DNA from: Porphyra umbilicalis
Lineage: Eukaryota; Rhodophyta; Bangiophyceae; Bangiales; Bangiaceae
Reading direction: 5' to 3'
NCBI GenBank assembly: GCA_002049455.2
Contig: KV918955.1
Span: forward strand, 82,618-146,617
DNA: 64,000 nt
Position numbers and translations under genes: made by a program. The number at the start of each line of letters is the position of its first letter. Position 1 is the stretch's first letter. Shown one piece after another: positions 53,808 through 63,943 of this stretch. The notes below the pieces were generated by a model, which was not told the DNA's origin, ran no database searches, and was given only the letters and a program-made list of their open reading frames with translations.

Positions 53808-56087
53808 ATGCCCTCAGGGCGTCTCTTGTTCAGGCCACACCTCTCCCTGTGTCGTGCGGTTCCTCCCGCCCACCGCGCGCGGGAACGTACCTGCGGGGTT
53901 GGCACGACGGCCGGTCCCGGCAGCCCGGTGACCGGCGCCCCGTCGGGCGTCGGCACGTCGCGTCGCGTGAGCGACCGTCCGCTACCAAGTCCGCTGCCTC
54001 CGCCCTCCTTCTCGTCGGGGACGATGGTGCCCCCCGGCGGAGCGCCGCAGCCTCCGTCGCAGCAGGAGGCCGACGCTGCCGCCGCGGCCGAGCGGGCCGC
54101 ATCTGCCACTGCCGAGGCCGCGTCGGCCGTGGCCGCTGCCGAGGCCGCCGCTGCCGAGGCAGCGGCCCGCGACAGGACTGCCGCTGCCGAGGCCGTCTGT
54201 GTCGAGGCGGCGGCTGCGGTGGCTCAGGTCGCCGCTGGCATGAGCGCTGCCCCGCTCGCCGCTGGGACCGCGTCCAACATGCTGCTGCCCGGCGCCAAGC
54301 CGACGCACACGCGGGCGCCCGAGTGGTTCGGTCCCGACGGCTTCCTGCTGAACGAGGAGGATGTCAAGGTGTGGCTGCACATTAAGACGCTGCCCGACGA
54401 CGAGAAGGGCGGAGCGATGCGCCTGGCGCTCGGCAGTGTCGCGAAGGAGGCGGCGCGTAACGTCGGCGTCGACTACCTCGTCCTCCCGACGGGGTACCAG
54501 ACGCTCCTCGAGTGCCACCACGTCATCTTTGGCGGGAGCGAGTCGCAGCGTGGGCACGACGCGTATCGCACGCTCAAGGCCTTGTACCGGGGCTCGCGGC
54601 CGATGGAGGAGTACCTGGCCACCATCGAAAAGGCGCTCGTCCAGTGCCGCATCAACGGGTACTAGATGTCCGGCAAGACGGCCGCCGCCATCGTCCGCGA
54701 CCAGGCGGGCCCGGATGCCTACCAACAAGCGTCCACAAAGGTAGCCGCGGCGGTGCTCACCATCAAGGGTAGCGACACGCTCAACGCCATTACCTTCTCC
54801 CTGCGCGACCTGTGGGGGAGGGATGTGACGCTGAAGCCGTCGCCCAACGCCGCCGTGATGGTCGTGACGTACGGGGAGTACCAGACCTACTTGGCTCGCC
54901 GGGCGACTCCCGCTCCCCGCCCGAAAGGCGGGGCGGAAGTGTACCGCGGCCTGAGCAAGGCAGCCGACCCGGTGGGGTGCTGGCACTGCGGCAAGACCGG
55001 CCACATCCGCCGCGACTGCCGTAAGCGCGCCCGGGAGGCGGACGCCGAGGGGGGGAGCGCGCCGCCCACGGACGGCGGCGGGGCGCCTCCCGACCAGGGT
55101 GCATTTGTTGCGCAGGAGGTGGCGCACTTCGTCTTTGCAGGCAGCCCCGTCGCGGGGGAGCAGATGCGAGCGCGGACTGGCGACGTCATCCTCGACATCG
55201 GGGCGACCGCGACCCTCGCGGGCGCCGCGTGGGTCGCGCCGTTTGTGGCGCGCCTGCCGCCAGGGACGCGTGCGCGGATGAGTTCAGTTGAGGCGGCGGC
55301 CGTCTTTAAGATTGGGGACGGCAACACGCAGCGCGCCTACGAGCGCGTAACGCTTCCGCTGCTCATCGGCGCCGCGTCTTACTACGTCCGGACGTGGGTT
55401 GTCGCCGGCCATCTTCCCATGCTGCTCGGTCGCGCGACTATAGCGTCCGTGGGGGTGGTTCTTGACGTTGCCACCTGCCGGATGGAGGTGAAGACGCTTG
55501 GGGTGGAGGTTCCCTTGTCCATATGGGCCGCTGGCCACCTGACGCTCAACGCGCTCCACAGCCGCGCCGCGGCGGGCGAGCCGTCGGTCCCCAAGGAGGT
55601 GGCGGCGACGGCGCGGGCCTCGTCGATGCCCGCTCTGGTCGCAGCCGCGACGCGATCGGCCGACGCCGGCGCGAAGGCGCTGCCGTCCCGCAGCTTCAGC
55701 CCGGCGCCGCGCGTGCGCTTGCAGCCGCCCCCGGCGACGGCCGGTGCCACTCGCCTTGCTGCCGCCTCGCGCCCGGGGCATGCGCCGCCCGTGACGGCGT
55801 CGACGTGCAAGGCGAAGGAGCCGGCTTCGCCAAACACGCCGTCACAGTCGGCGGCCGTGGCCGAAGGGGGGGGTCCCGGCCCTTGGGCGCCTGTGGCGGT
55901 CGGGGGTTCCGCAGTTGGAAGGGGCGTGGCCCCTCAGCTGTGCACAGCACACCCCCGGGGGCCGCCCCAAGATATCCCGATCCGGGCCAGCACGGGAATG
56001 AACTGTCCGGATCTCGGGGAGATCGGATTTGGTCGGGGGGGGGGCTTTTCCTCTGTGGTTTTCCCACCCCCCCTACTACTTGTTTGA
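53808..56087 (+). pseudogene. LTR-retrotransposon Gag plus aspartic protease relic with internal stop
   Basis: One continuous frame of 759 codons interrupted only by TAG at 54663-54665. An Ala-rich coiled N terminus (helical heptads, about residues 90-145) precedes a Gag domain with WFGPDGFLL, VKVWLHIKTL, ALYRGSRPMEEYLATIEK and LRDLWGRD segments. A CCHC zinc knuckle (CWHCGKTGHIRRDC) and a basic KRAREA patch follow. The retroviral-type aspartic protease has a VILDIGATATLAG motif, where the family has Asp-Thr/Ser-Gly, so the catalytic Thr/Ser is replaced by Ile. It continues with a FKIGDGNTQ segment and the PMLLGRATI strand. The stop falls in the Gag C-terminal helices after INGY, where a Gln (CAG) would be one transition away. 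No reverse transcriptase follows; unrelated Gag sequence begins within 700 bp. Lineage (copia-like is my guess) is uncertain. Confidence 0.8.
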
Positions 56088-56768
56088 ACTTTTCGCTTTG
56101 GAGGTATTTATCTGTTTGGCGCATTTCGGGCGGCTACCTTGGCCGCCGGCATTCGGGTTGGGGAGGGGTTTATTGACAGCGGGAACGACGTCCTCGTCGC
56201 CGTTTGATAAAACCCACTGTGCTTTGGACTAAGATTCTCCCCTGGGCTTGGCCGTGATCCTCTCCTCCCGTTGGGCAGTTCCTTCGACGGACCGAACTGA
56301 TCAATAGGTCACTTCGGCTGGACGACGAACCAACGTGGTGGTGCCTAGACCTAGAACCGCTACAATTTCTGGTGGAGCAGCAGGGAATTCCGGCCGTTGC
56401 CACGCCCGTACTGGGTAGCCGGTTCCCCGATCGTCTGGTGGTTTGTTGAGTTCAAGACGACGTGGATCTCCGCGTCGGTCTGTCGTCGATTACCGCAGGG
56501 CCACTACGATGGCGTGGCCGCCCGACCTCCCCAAGTTGGACGCGATCGCCAGCGGCATGCCGGCGGGTACATCCGCGGTGACCCCAGCGGTCGCTGCGGA
56601 TCAGCGGGTGGATCAGGGATTCCCTTCACTCCGCCTCGACCATTGGTGGATCTCGTGGGCGAGACAGTATGGCGGGTCCCTCCGGGGGCCGATGCCTTTC
56701 TTCCTAGACGACACGACGAACGGACGGGATTGGCATATCAATGTTAGGGTCCGGCGACGCCTCTCGCG
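56088..56768 (+). other. Probable leader or LTR remnant between two Gag relics
   Basis: No gene. TTTGGCGC at 56115, in a context resembling the primer-binding site at 63797, might mark the start of the next element's leader, but no LTR end in CA precedes it. Confidence 0.3.
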
Positions 56769-57480
56769 ATGGCAGATCTGGACACGGCGCTGTCGACGTT
56801 CCGCGATTCGATATTGGTCGATGTTTCTCGGGTCATCGCGGAGAGCCCCGCGGGCTCCGCTCAAGATGCCCCACGCCAATGTTATCCCGTGGACACGCGG
56901 AAGAGCCACAGCAAAGGGAAGTCACAGCGTCACCGTATTACCTCGTCGTCATCGTCGTCTACATCTTCCTCGCCGTCACCGGCGACAACAGATAACGACG
57001 ACGACCGCGTGGGGCGCAAGATGGGGTCCGACAAGTTGACGGTCCTCGAGTGCCCGGATGACCGCTTCGCGGGCGTCCTAGAATACCGATCGTACCGCCT
57101 AGGCAACCGTCACTCGACCTACGGGGCGTCGCAGGCTCGCGAGATGGGACAGACGGCCAAGAACATGAAGTTCTCCTTCGGGTGTACCCGATGTTCAATG
57201 GGAAGGAGCCCCTCAAGGTCTTCTCGTGGATCCGAAAGTTTGTCAAGGCCTGCGATGACAACGACGTGTCAGGGGGGATAGGTTGGTACCTAATTCCCAA
57301 CTTCCTCGCGGGCGACGCTGATGCGCGGTTCACTAAGAACCTACCGGGGTCGGATATCGGGGGCGGACAGGGGTCTCTTGTATCCTTCCCTGCGGCAGTA
57401 AATTGGTTGTCGTCGACCTATGCGAAGCCGCAGGCATTGGGGCAAGCGCAGGACAAGTTTAGCCGGGCGACACTCGTGGA
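56769..57480 (+). pseudogene. Frameshifted Gag fragment of a Ty3-type element, interrupted by an LTR
   Basis: The first part (MADLDTALSTFRDSILVDVS, then a Ser-rich linker and a segment ending in KNMKFSFG) is in one frame. The Gag core (VYPMFNGKEPLKVFSWIRKF, then FLAGDADARF and LSSTYAKP) continues in another, so a frameshift lies at about 57178-57184. F-x-G...V-x-x-W and the L-x-G-x-A motif are the usual signature of Ty3/retroviral-type Gag. The core is broken at 57480, where the 5' LTR of the next element begins, so everything downstream is missing here. The insertion is younger than this Gag. Confidence 0.75.
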
Positions 57481-57852
57481 TGTGGTATTAATAACGTTAG
57501 TTCAATTACCAGTGTACTGAGACCGACCGTAGCCAAGCAATAAAGCGAGTTCTATCGCCGTCGCGGCGAGGAAGAAGACCTTTTGTTGAAGGGCATCCGA
57601 TGGGGAGCCGGGTGGTGCCCACGACGGCGACCCCGGACCCACGGTGGTTTAATACAAACAACGGCAATGGTCGATCGACCATCCGATCAAGCGATCGTAA
57701 TGAGTGCCGGCAGACAGATAAGACAGGCAAGCAAACAAGCAAAGTAAAAAATAAGCAATGCGGAAGTAACCCCCCAAAGGGCGTGCCACAAGCCGAGTCA
57801 CACACATCCGTGGATTCGGCCAGTCAAGGGGGCTACTCGTGGCTAATTGCCA
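57481..57852 (+). repeat. 5' LTR of a plus-strand LTR retrotransposon
   Basis: 372 bp, starting TGTGGTATTAAT and ending GCCA, about 98.5% identical by eye to the inverted copy at 141-511. It is followed two bases later by a primer-binding site. It interrupts a Gag fragment at 57480. Both copies are 5' LTRs, so the two elements diverge from the region between them. Confidence 0.85.
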
Positions 57853-57854
57853 AT

Positions 57855-57866
57855 TGGTAGCAGAGA
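57855..57866 (+). promoter_or_regulatory. Primer-binding site, initiator-Met tRNA type
   Basis: TGGTAGCAGAGA matches the complement of the 3' end of common eukaryotic initiator-Met tRNA (which reads TCTGCTACCA). It lies two bases after the LTR, the standard position for priming minus-strand DNA synthesis. It is conserved in the inverted copy at 127-138. Confidence 0.75.
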
Positions 57867-58822
57867 TATGCTACATACCTCCAACGCGAGATTCGAACCG
57901 TCCCGGTGAGATCCGAGGATGGTGAAACCCGATTGGGCGATCGCGGCCCCTTACGGGCCCGCGCGGGCGCAACCGCCCAGGCGGTGGGGGCCGTGGGGGG
58001 CGCGCCGCCCAGTCCCGATTGGGGGGAGGTGGCGGTTCGCCGTCGTCGGTCGCGACCGTCCCGCCACACACGCGTGGGCGTGGGTGGCGGGCAGCTGACG
58101 CTGCGGATCCGTCCGGCGCTTGCGCGTACACGCGCCCTCGCAGGGGAGTCGGCGTCGGCGTCGGCGTGGTGGCCAAACGGCCGGTTGACAGGCGACCAGC
58201 GTCGGGGTTAAGACCCGTTGGTGCGCGGGTGCGTCGTGCAACACGCGTTGGGACAACCGTCGTCGGCGCCGAGTGGCGCCTCCTTCGTCGGGGCTTTGAC
58301 TACCCCGACGACACGGCGAAAGCCGGGACGCGGGTCCGTGGTGCCGAGCGTGGGTGTGGGGTTCACACCTCCAGGCCGGTTAGCACCGAGTCGGGCGCGC
58401 GGGGTAGCACCAGCTGGTTGTCGTCGTGACGGCAGGCGCCGCCCTCGTCGGGGTATTGACTCCCCCGACGACACGGCGGAAGGCGGGGTGCGGGTCCGCG
58501 TTGTTATCGGCACGGGGCCATCCCGTGTCTTCGTGCTCGCGCACAGGTCGCTGCCTAACGGCAAGGTTGAGTAGGGGTGCGTCGCCGCAAGGTGGCACAA
58601 CGCGAGGTGTTGGGCCCGGTGAGTGTGGGTTTGCGCGGATTGGGGGGGGGCGGCGCGCACGGCGGCAAGGCGGCAAGCCCGGCGGCAAGGGCGGCAAGGG
58701 CGGCGAGCGCGGCGGCAAGGGCGGCAAGCGCGGCCAGCCCGGCGGCGACGGCGGCAAGGGCGGCAAGCGCGGCCAGCCCGGCGGCGACGGCCAGGGTAAA
58801 CACCCCCCGGACGGCCAACGCG
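57867..58822 (+). other. Long retrotransposon leader with repeats
   Basis: About 950 bp between the primer-binding site and the first ATG of the Gag-like ORF. It carries two copies of a hairpin unit 160 bp apart (58286 and 58446). From about 58660 to 58800 there is a GGCGGCAAGGGCGGC-type repeat whose frames read as Gly-Lys-Gly-rich or Ala-rich. Confidence 0.6.
58286..58470 (+). repeat. Twin hairpins with identical 8-bp stems
   Basis: CGTCGGGG...CCCCGACG occurs at 58286-58310 and 58446-58470 with a 9-nt loop of the form NTTGACTN. The following about 35 bp (ACACGGCGRAAG, GCGGGTCCG) are also shared. Stems are invariant while loops vary, suggesting selected RNA or DNA structure in the leader. 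Confidence 0.85.
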
Positions 58823-60772
58823 ATGGCGGATTCCGCCGCGATGGCGGTGGACGTCGGCGTTGCCGGTGGCGGTGAGGCCATCGACGGGGCGCATGCCGCC
58901 GCGGGTGGCCATCCGGAAGTGGATTGCTCCGCGGACCCAGAGGTCTTGCGCCAGTTTCGGCCTCGCGGCTCGTACTACGTGCACGCCAACCCTGTAGAGG
59001 TGGTCGATGGGGTCCCGCGGGTCACCGACAACCGTCTGTACGAGATGTGCGTACGCAATCGCGCTCGTGCGCACACGCGCCGTGTTTACGCTCACTACGA
59101 GGCGTTGTCCGACTTCATCGACGTGATGGCGCAAGCCGGGTTGCCGGACCACGCGGGCGACCGCGTGGCCGAGGTCCATGGGGACCCGTACTTCGGGAAC
59201 CAGGGACCTCAGCGTCGTGTATACGAGGTGATGTCGTTTTGCAATGAGGTCGTGCAGTACCACCTGCCGTTGCACCCGTTCCACCGCTTGGTGTACGCCA
59301 ATGCGCTTATGTTCCCTGTGAAGGGTACAGAGTCGATCGAGGCAGCGGCCAACTCGCTTTGTCGCTTGCTGCGCAACTGGCCGAAGGCCGTCTTCCTCAA
59401 GAGGGCTCTCGCCGAGGACCTTTCGATCCCGTTCGGGCACGACTCCGGTCTGGAGCCGTACCTCGAGCAGCTTGCGCTGGTGAAGCACGAGGAGAACGAC
59501 AATGTCGAAGATGACCGCAGTCCGCGGGTCACCGGGTTGCCGAACCCCTTTCGGCTGCCGATGTTCCCATCCGACCACCGTCGGGCCGCTGAAACGCGCT
59601 TCTTTCGCGGTCGCGAGTTGATGCCTACCGCGAGGGCGGCTGGATTTCTCCGTGCGCCACGGGCGTTCGACTTGTCCCGTTGGCTTTCGCCTATCCCGGA
59701 CTGGGAGCCCCACACGGGGTTGTGGGTGGCGACCCCCGTGGTGGTGTCCTACATGGCGGACGCGTTGCGCAACGCCTACAGCTCCGTCTGGCAGGAGGTG
59801 TACTCCGAGTACTACTGCAACTTAGTTGCTGCGTGGGTTCACACCCTGCAGGAGGACAAGCTCTTCGTCCACTTGGACACGAAGACGCTTCGTCATTTCG
59901 ACGCGTTGGATACGTCCAAGTTGAAGGACGCGCCCGACGGCGAGGCCAAGTACGTCTTGTACGGCAAGATGCGTCAAGCCGTGACGGCGTTTCCCTGGCG
60001 GGAGGTCCTTAAGGACGTCGTCTGGCGCGACCGCGACTCCGGGGAAGCCCGGCAGGTGCGGGTCACGGTCGACCCGACCAAGGAATACGGCTTTTGCCTG
60101 CGCCACCCTTGTGTCGATTTCGACTGGGCGTTGGACCCGAACGCGCCACTCCCGATGGCTCGAATTACTTCGAACCATCCCGGGGTGTGGCGTCGTAGTC
60201 GTCGAACCTGGGCTCACGCCCTTGGCGACGCCCGCGAGGGCCGCTACCGCCCGCGGCGCGATCGCTCGCCATCTCCGCCACGGTCGGTGGATGCCACTTG
60301 GCCGACCCGCGCGTCGTCAACCGCGGCGGTTGCCTTGTTTGGGTCGGCGCGCGCGCGCGATGTACGCGTTCGCGTGCCCCGAGGGGCAGCCTTGTCGGCG
60401 GTGGCTAGCGCCTGGGTCGAGCAGATCGCAGGCTTGCGTACCGCTGTTGAGCGCGCGGACGGACGGGGTGTCGAGTCGGCTTTGTCCATTATTGGACATG
60501 CCGTGGCTCGCGCCGTTGACGGCGAGGCCAACTACGGGCGCTTCGCCCAGCACCTCGAGGCTATACAGCCAGAGGAGGAGGCCGCGCCGGCGCGCTTCAA
60601 CGCGCAGAGCATCCTTGGTCGTCGGACCCACGAGGGCGGAGGCCCGTCGACGGGGGTTCCGCACTCGGCGCGCAACACGCGTGCGCGTAGTGTCTCGCAG
60701 GAGTCGGCGGCCAGTGTTGGCGCGAGCCGCGATTCCCGTCGGGACTCGCGTCGTCGTGACGACGAGGAGTAG
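58823..60772 (+). CDS. Gag-like ORF of the plus-strand LTR retrotransposon
   Basis: 649 residues from the first ATG in the open frame; the frame is open upstream only through repeats with no ATG. The middle part (about residues 40-450) is globular, with many Trp, Tyr and His, for example YYVHANPVEVV, HPFHRLVYANALMF, SSVWQEVYSEYYCN and FDWALDPNAPLP. The C terminus is Arg/Ser-rich and ends DSRRDSRRRDDEE, which could bind RNA. There is no CCHC knuckle and no protease. I call it Gag-like from position: it is the first ORF after LTR, primer-binding site and leader on the same strand. Its sequence does not match a Gag I can name. Its 3' end converges, 142 bp apart, on an opposite-strand Pol. Confidence 0.6.
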   Translation: MADSAAMAVDVGVAGGGEAIDGAHAAAGGHPEVDCSADPEVLRQFRPRGSYYVHANPVEVVDGVPRVTDNRLYEMCVRNRARAHTRRVYAHYEALSDFIDVMAQAGLPDHAGDRVAEVHGDPYFGNQGPQRRVYEVMSFCNEVVQYHLPLHPFHRLVYANALMFPVKGTESIEAAANSLCRLLRNWPKAVFLKRALAEDLSIPFGHDSGLEPYLEQLALVKHEENDNVEDDRSPRVTGLPNPFRLPMFPSDHRRAAETRFFRGRELMPTARAAGFLRAPRAFDLSRWLSPIPDWEPHTGLWVATPVVVSYMADALRNAYSSVWQEVYSEYYCNLVAAWVHTLQEDKLFVHLDTKTLRHFDALDTSKLKDAPDGEAKYVLYGKMRQAVTAFPWREVLKDVVWRDRDSGEARQVRVTVDPTKEYGFCLRHPCVDFDWALDPNAPLPMARITSNHPGVWRRSRRTWAHALGDAREGRYRPRRDRSPSPPRSVDATWPTRASSTAAVALFGSARARDVRVRVPRGAALSAVASAWVEQIAGLRTAVERADGRGVESALSIIGHAVARAVDGEANYGRFAQHLEAIQPEEEAAPARFNAQSILGRRTHEGGGPSTGVPHSARNTRARSVSQESAASVGASRDSRRDSRRRDDEE

Positions 60773-60914
60773 CGAGGTTCACTGCTCAGTGACTTGCTCG
60801 GTTGACCCCGGTGGGGGGGTGGGGTTGACAATGTCGGGGTCTTACGCCTTTTTAGGGTGTTGATGTTTCTTCGTCTTGTTGTTGTTTGTCGTTTGACATG
60901 TTCGTATCCACTTC

Positions 60915-63143
60915 TCAGTTTTTCTGTTTATCGTCATAGCGATGAAGGAAGTGGCACGCCATCATGGCCCATGTTGTGGGATTTGTATCCCTTGAGTCTG
61001 CTGATAAAAGCACTTCGTACTCGAAACATGCACGTATGGCAGTAGCGTACCAACTGGCGTTGGTCCATTGCGGTATTACCACGGTTGCTACTCGTCGCGT
61101 TGGCGTTTGCCACTCGTACCCCGGTCCATGCTTCTTCTTCAGTCGAAGGTAACGCACCACCAGGTTGCGGGGGAGGTTCTCCAGGGGTTCCCAGGTGTCG
61201 TCTTTCGACCCGTAGTCGAACCAGCGCACCTTAGCGCTATAGCTGTCACCCGTCTGGCGTAAGCCTAGGAGTTTGTCGATCACATACTCATCGGCAGTTG
61301 CCGGGGTTGACTTGCGTTGGTCTAGACCATCTAGCAAGGGGTGTGGAACCTTGTCCGTCGTCGTTGGACGAGGAGCTGGGGTGACATGGTCACTGCTGAC
61401 GCGTTTCTCCTCGCCGTCAATGTCAATGACAAACGTGGAGGCGTCCGCGTCCGCGTCGACGACCACGAAGGGGCCAATGGCTTTGCTTTGCAGCTTGTTT
61501 TGCCGATCGTGGTTGGTCGTGTATACGTAGTCGCCGATCTTGACGTCCGCATTGCGGGTTGTGACCCGATGGTCGAAGTTGCGTTTGTAACGTTGTTGCG
61601 TCTTACGCAAGGCCTCGACTACGATGGGGATCTGCTTGCGCAGGCGGGCCATGAACTCGCGTCTGCGAGCTAGGGGTGACCCGTCCTTGAGCGTTCCCTT
61701 ATTGGTGAGCGGAGTGCCCGGGGGCAAGTTACGAACCGTGAGGTTGGGGATCCGCCTTGGGATAACAAGCTCAAATGGGGCGATGCCCGTCGACCGATGT
61801 GGTTGGCTATTATCCGCCATGGTGATTACCGGGAGTAGCTCATCCCATCGTGATGGGTCGTCGGCGACGTAGTGTCGCAGCTGCGTAGCCATGGTACGGT
61901 TGTACCGTTCAACTTGCCCATTGGTTTGGGGATGATACGCCGTGGTGCGAACCGTTTCAATGCCAAGCATTTTCATCACAGCGATGAAGAAGTTCGACAT
62001 GAACTGGGGCCCTTGGTCCGATAGGATCCGGTCCGGTGGCCCGTAGGCTGACACCCACGCGTCGATGATGGCTGACGCCACTGACATAGCCGTGATTCGC
62101 CGCAAGGCGACGCACTTGGTGAGCTTGGCGAAGCGGTCGGTGATAACCAAGATGAAGCGGTTGCCCTTCTTGGAGGCCGGGATGGGCCCAAAGATGTCAA
62201 CGGATAGCTCCGTGAGAGGCTCGGTAGCCTGGAACAGGGTCAAGGGCGTGGTGTGTCGCCGCAAGGCGAGGCGGTTTTGCGCACACGTTGTGCATTTGGT
62301 GATGGTCGAATGAATATCCGTCACCATTGAAGGCCAGTAGTATGCCTTGCGCATGGTGTAATACATCCGGTTCTTACCAGGATGGGCGGCCACGGTTGCG
62401 TGGTGCTCGAGGGTCAACACGCGTTCGCGTAGCGACCTTGGAATAACCAGTTGATTGCCGAAAGGCGCACGGCGGTACAGAGCGTGATGCTCATCGCGGA
62501 AGAAGGCCTTGGCCGTTCCGCGCTCCACGCGAGTGGACATCTCGACGCAACAGTCGTCTGTTTGTTGTGCTTCGACAACATCGTCGAACTCCACCGGTTC
62601 CGGTGTGTCGGTACCCGTGTACCTCCCCGTTCTTAAGCCGTTGGCCGTCTCGGCCAATGCCAGACAAGGTATATCATCATGGATATCTTCTGGCGGCGCC
62701 ACCGTAGAGGCGCGCGACAGGAAGTCGGGCAAGTGGTGCGATGCACCTGGTTTATAAACCATATCGAATGTGTATTCGGAGAGGCGAAGTCGCCATAGCA
62801 TCAAGCGTCCGCTTGAGTCGGTCGTGCTGTAGATCCAGCTAAGTGCTTGGTGATCCGTTCGGATGAGGAACCGTTGTCCGTCGAGGAAGTGCCTCAACTT
62901 GAGGACAGCCCACACAACGCCGAGGCATTCTCGCTCCGTGGTGGAGTAGTTTTGCTCTGCAGCAGTGAGTCCTCGGCTCCAATACCCGACAGGGTGAAGC
63001 AGTTCGCCCGGCTCCTCTTGGAGGAGGGTACAACCACCTTGGTCGGCGCATGCGTCCACGTCAACGACGAGCTTCCGATTGGCCTTCGGCAGGGCAAGTA
63101 CCGGTGGGCACAACAGTGCGTTGCGAAGGTCCTCGAAGGCGGC
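60915..63143 (-). pseudogene. Ty3/gypsy chromovirus Pol, RNase H-integrase-chromodomain part, truncated
   Basis: Minus-strand frame of about 742 codons with no internal stop. It begins within the RT/RNase H connection (FEDLRNALLCPPVLALPK). RNase H has VDVDAC, TEREC and RTDHQALSW. The integrase has a zinc-binding HH...CC (LEHHATVAAH, CTTCAQNR) and the DDE triad in SVDIFGPI, LSDQGPQF and NGQVERYNR. A GPF/Y-like linker follows (KAIGPFVVVD), then a chromodomain (KVRWFDYGSKDDTWEPLENL). A tail of about 70 residues after the chromodomain is unusually long. At 63143 the frame is cut by a nested LTR, so reverse transcriptase and protease would lie beyond, to the right of the window. Adjacent gag-like sequence is on the other strand. 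Confidence 0.93.
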
Positions 63144-63794
63144 TGTAGTACTACGGGGCCCCCCTAGGCGCCAGGGGGCCACCGCGGGGACGACGGCGAC
63201 GGCGGGGGACGTCGGTCCCCGACGCGTGGGGGCGACGCCAGCGGCGGTGGTGGCCGACGGGTTGGCGACGCGGGATGGCGGGGCGAGGGGGCGGCCCCGC
63301 TGCCCGGCTCGGGCCACTTGAGGGAGCGCACCCGATCCGCCGCGCCCGGCACGCGGGCCCCGCGGGAGGCCGGGTCGGCGCGCCCGAGCGGGCGCTGGCG
63401 CGCCCGAGAGGGCGCGGCAGGCGACGGCCGACCGGGCGCCACGCGGCGGGTGCAGCGCGTTGCGCGCGGGACGGTTCCTCCCCCTCGTCTGTAATGATCG
63501 CCTCGGGGGACTTGACATGCATGGAGGGAATTATCTGCATTGGTTGGTGACGGCCCGGGTCAATTCCCATTTGGGGAAATTGGGCCCGGGCGACGGTTTC
63601 CGCCCTTTTAGGACGAAGGGCGACGACGGTGGGAGGCACCGTCGTCGCCGCCAAGTAAACCGTGTCTTGATGTCTTGGCGTTTCGATCGGCCCGACTTCC
63701 CGGACCTCGAGTCCCATAGCGGGTGTCGCGCGAGCGGCTGAGACGGCCGTTACTTCCCTCCTTCTGAGGTAACCCCCTAGATTGTGGTACTACA
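63144..63794 (+). repeat. 5' LTR of a nested plus-strand retrotransposon
   Basis: 651 bp starting TGTAGTACTAC and ending GTGGTACTACA, short inverted ends with one mismatch, as expected of an LTR. It interrupts the Pol frame at 63143 and is followed by a primer-binding-like sequence and an ORF start. It contains a 13-bp-stem hairpin at 63619-63649 (GGCGACGACGGTG arm, 5-nt loop) and a very GC-rich 5' half. Confidence 0.85.
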
Positions 63795-63796
63795 TT

Positions 63797-63812
63797 TGGC
63801 GCTCCGGGTGAG
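63797..63812 (+). promoter_or_regulatory. Putative primer-binding site
   Basis: TGGCGCTCCGGGTGAG begins two bases after the LTR, the standard position and starting triplet (complement of CCA). I cannot assign the tRNA. Confidence 0.65.
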
Positions 63813-63943
63813 ACCCGTGGTACGCACACTGTGCGCGTCGCGGATCGACACCTCTTTCGGTACCAAGAATCGGGGGACCCTCGTTGGTTGTATTGCGGTG
63901 CGGTGACAGGAGGACATCCGATCGATACGCGGGCCCCGCTTCC

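Noticed and set aside
22959-54665. Possible reassigned UAA/UAG codons, since three transposon ORFs have single in-frame TAA or TAG
   Set aside because: The 1723-codon Helitron and the 1116-codon Plavaka-like gene contain no internal TAA or TAG and end in TAG and TAA. The Harbinger TAG falls on a conserved Trp, which points to mutation rather than a Gln codon.
58577-58822. N-terminal extension of the Gag-like ORF
   Set aside because: It starts at GTG, consists of Ala-rich repeat translation, and contains no ATG before 58823.
60810-60824. G-rich tract GGTGGGGGGGTGGGG after the Gag-like ORF, followed by TTGACAATG, as a polypurine tract and 3' LTR start
   Set aside because: The following sequence does not match this element's LTR start (TGTGGTATTAAT), and Pol coding on the other strand begins 90 bp later.
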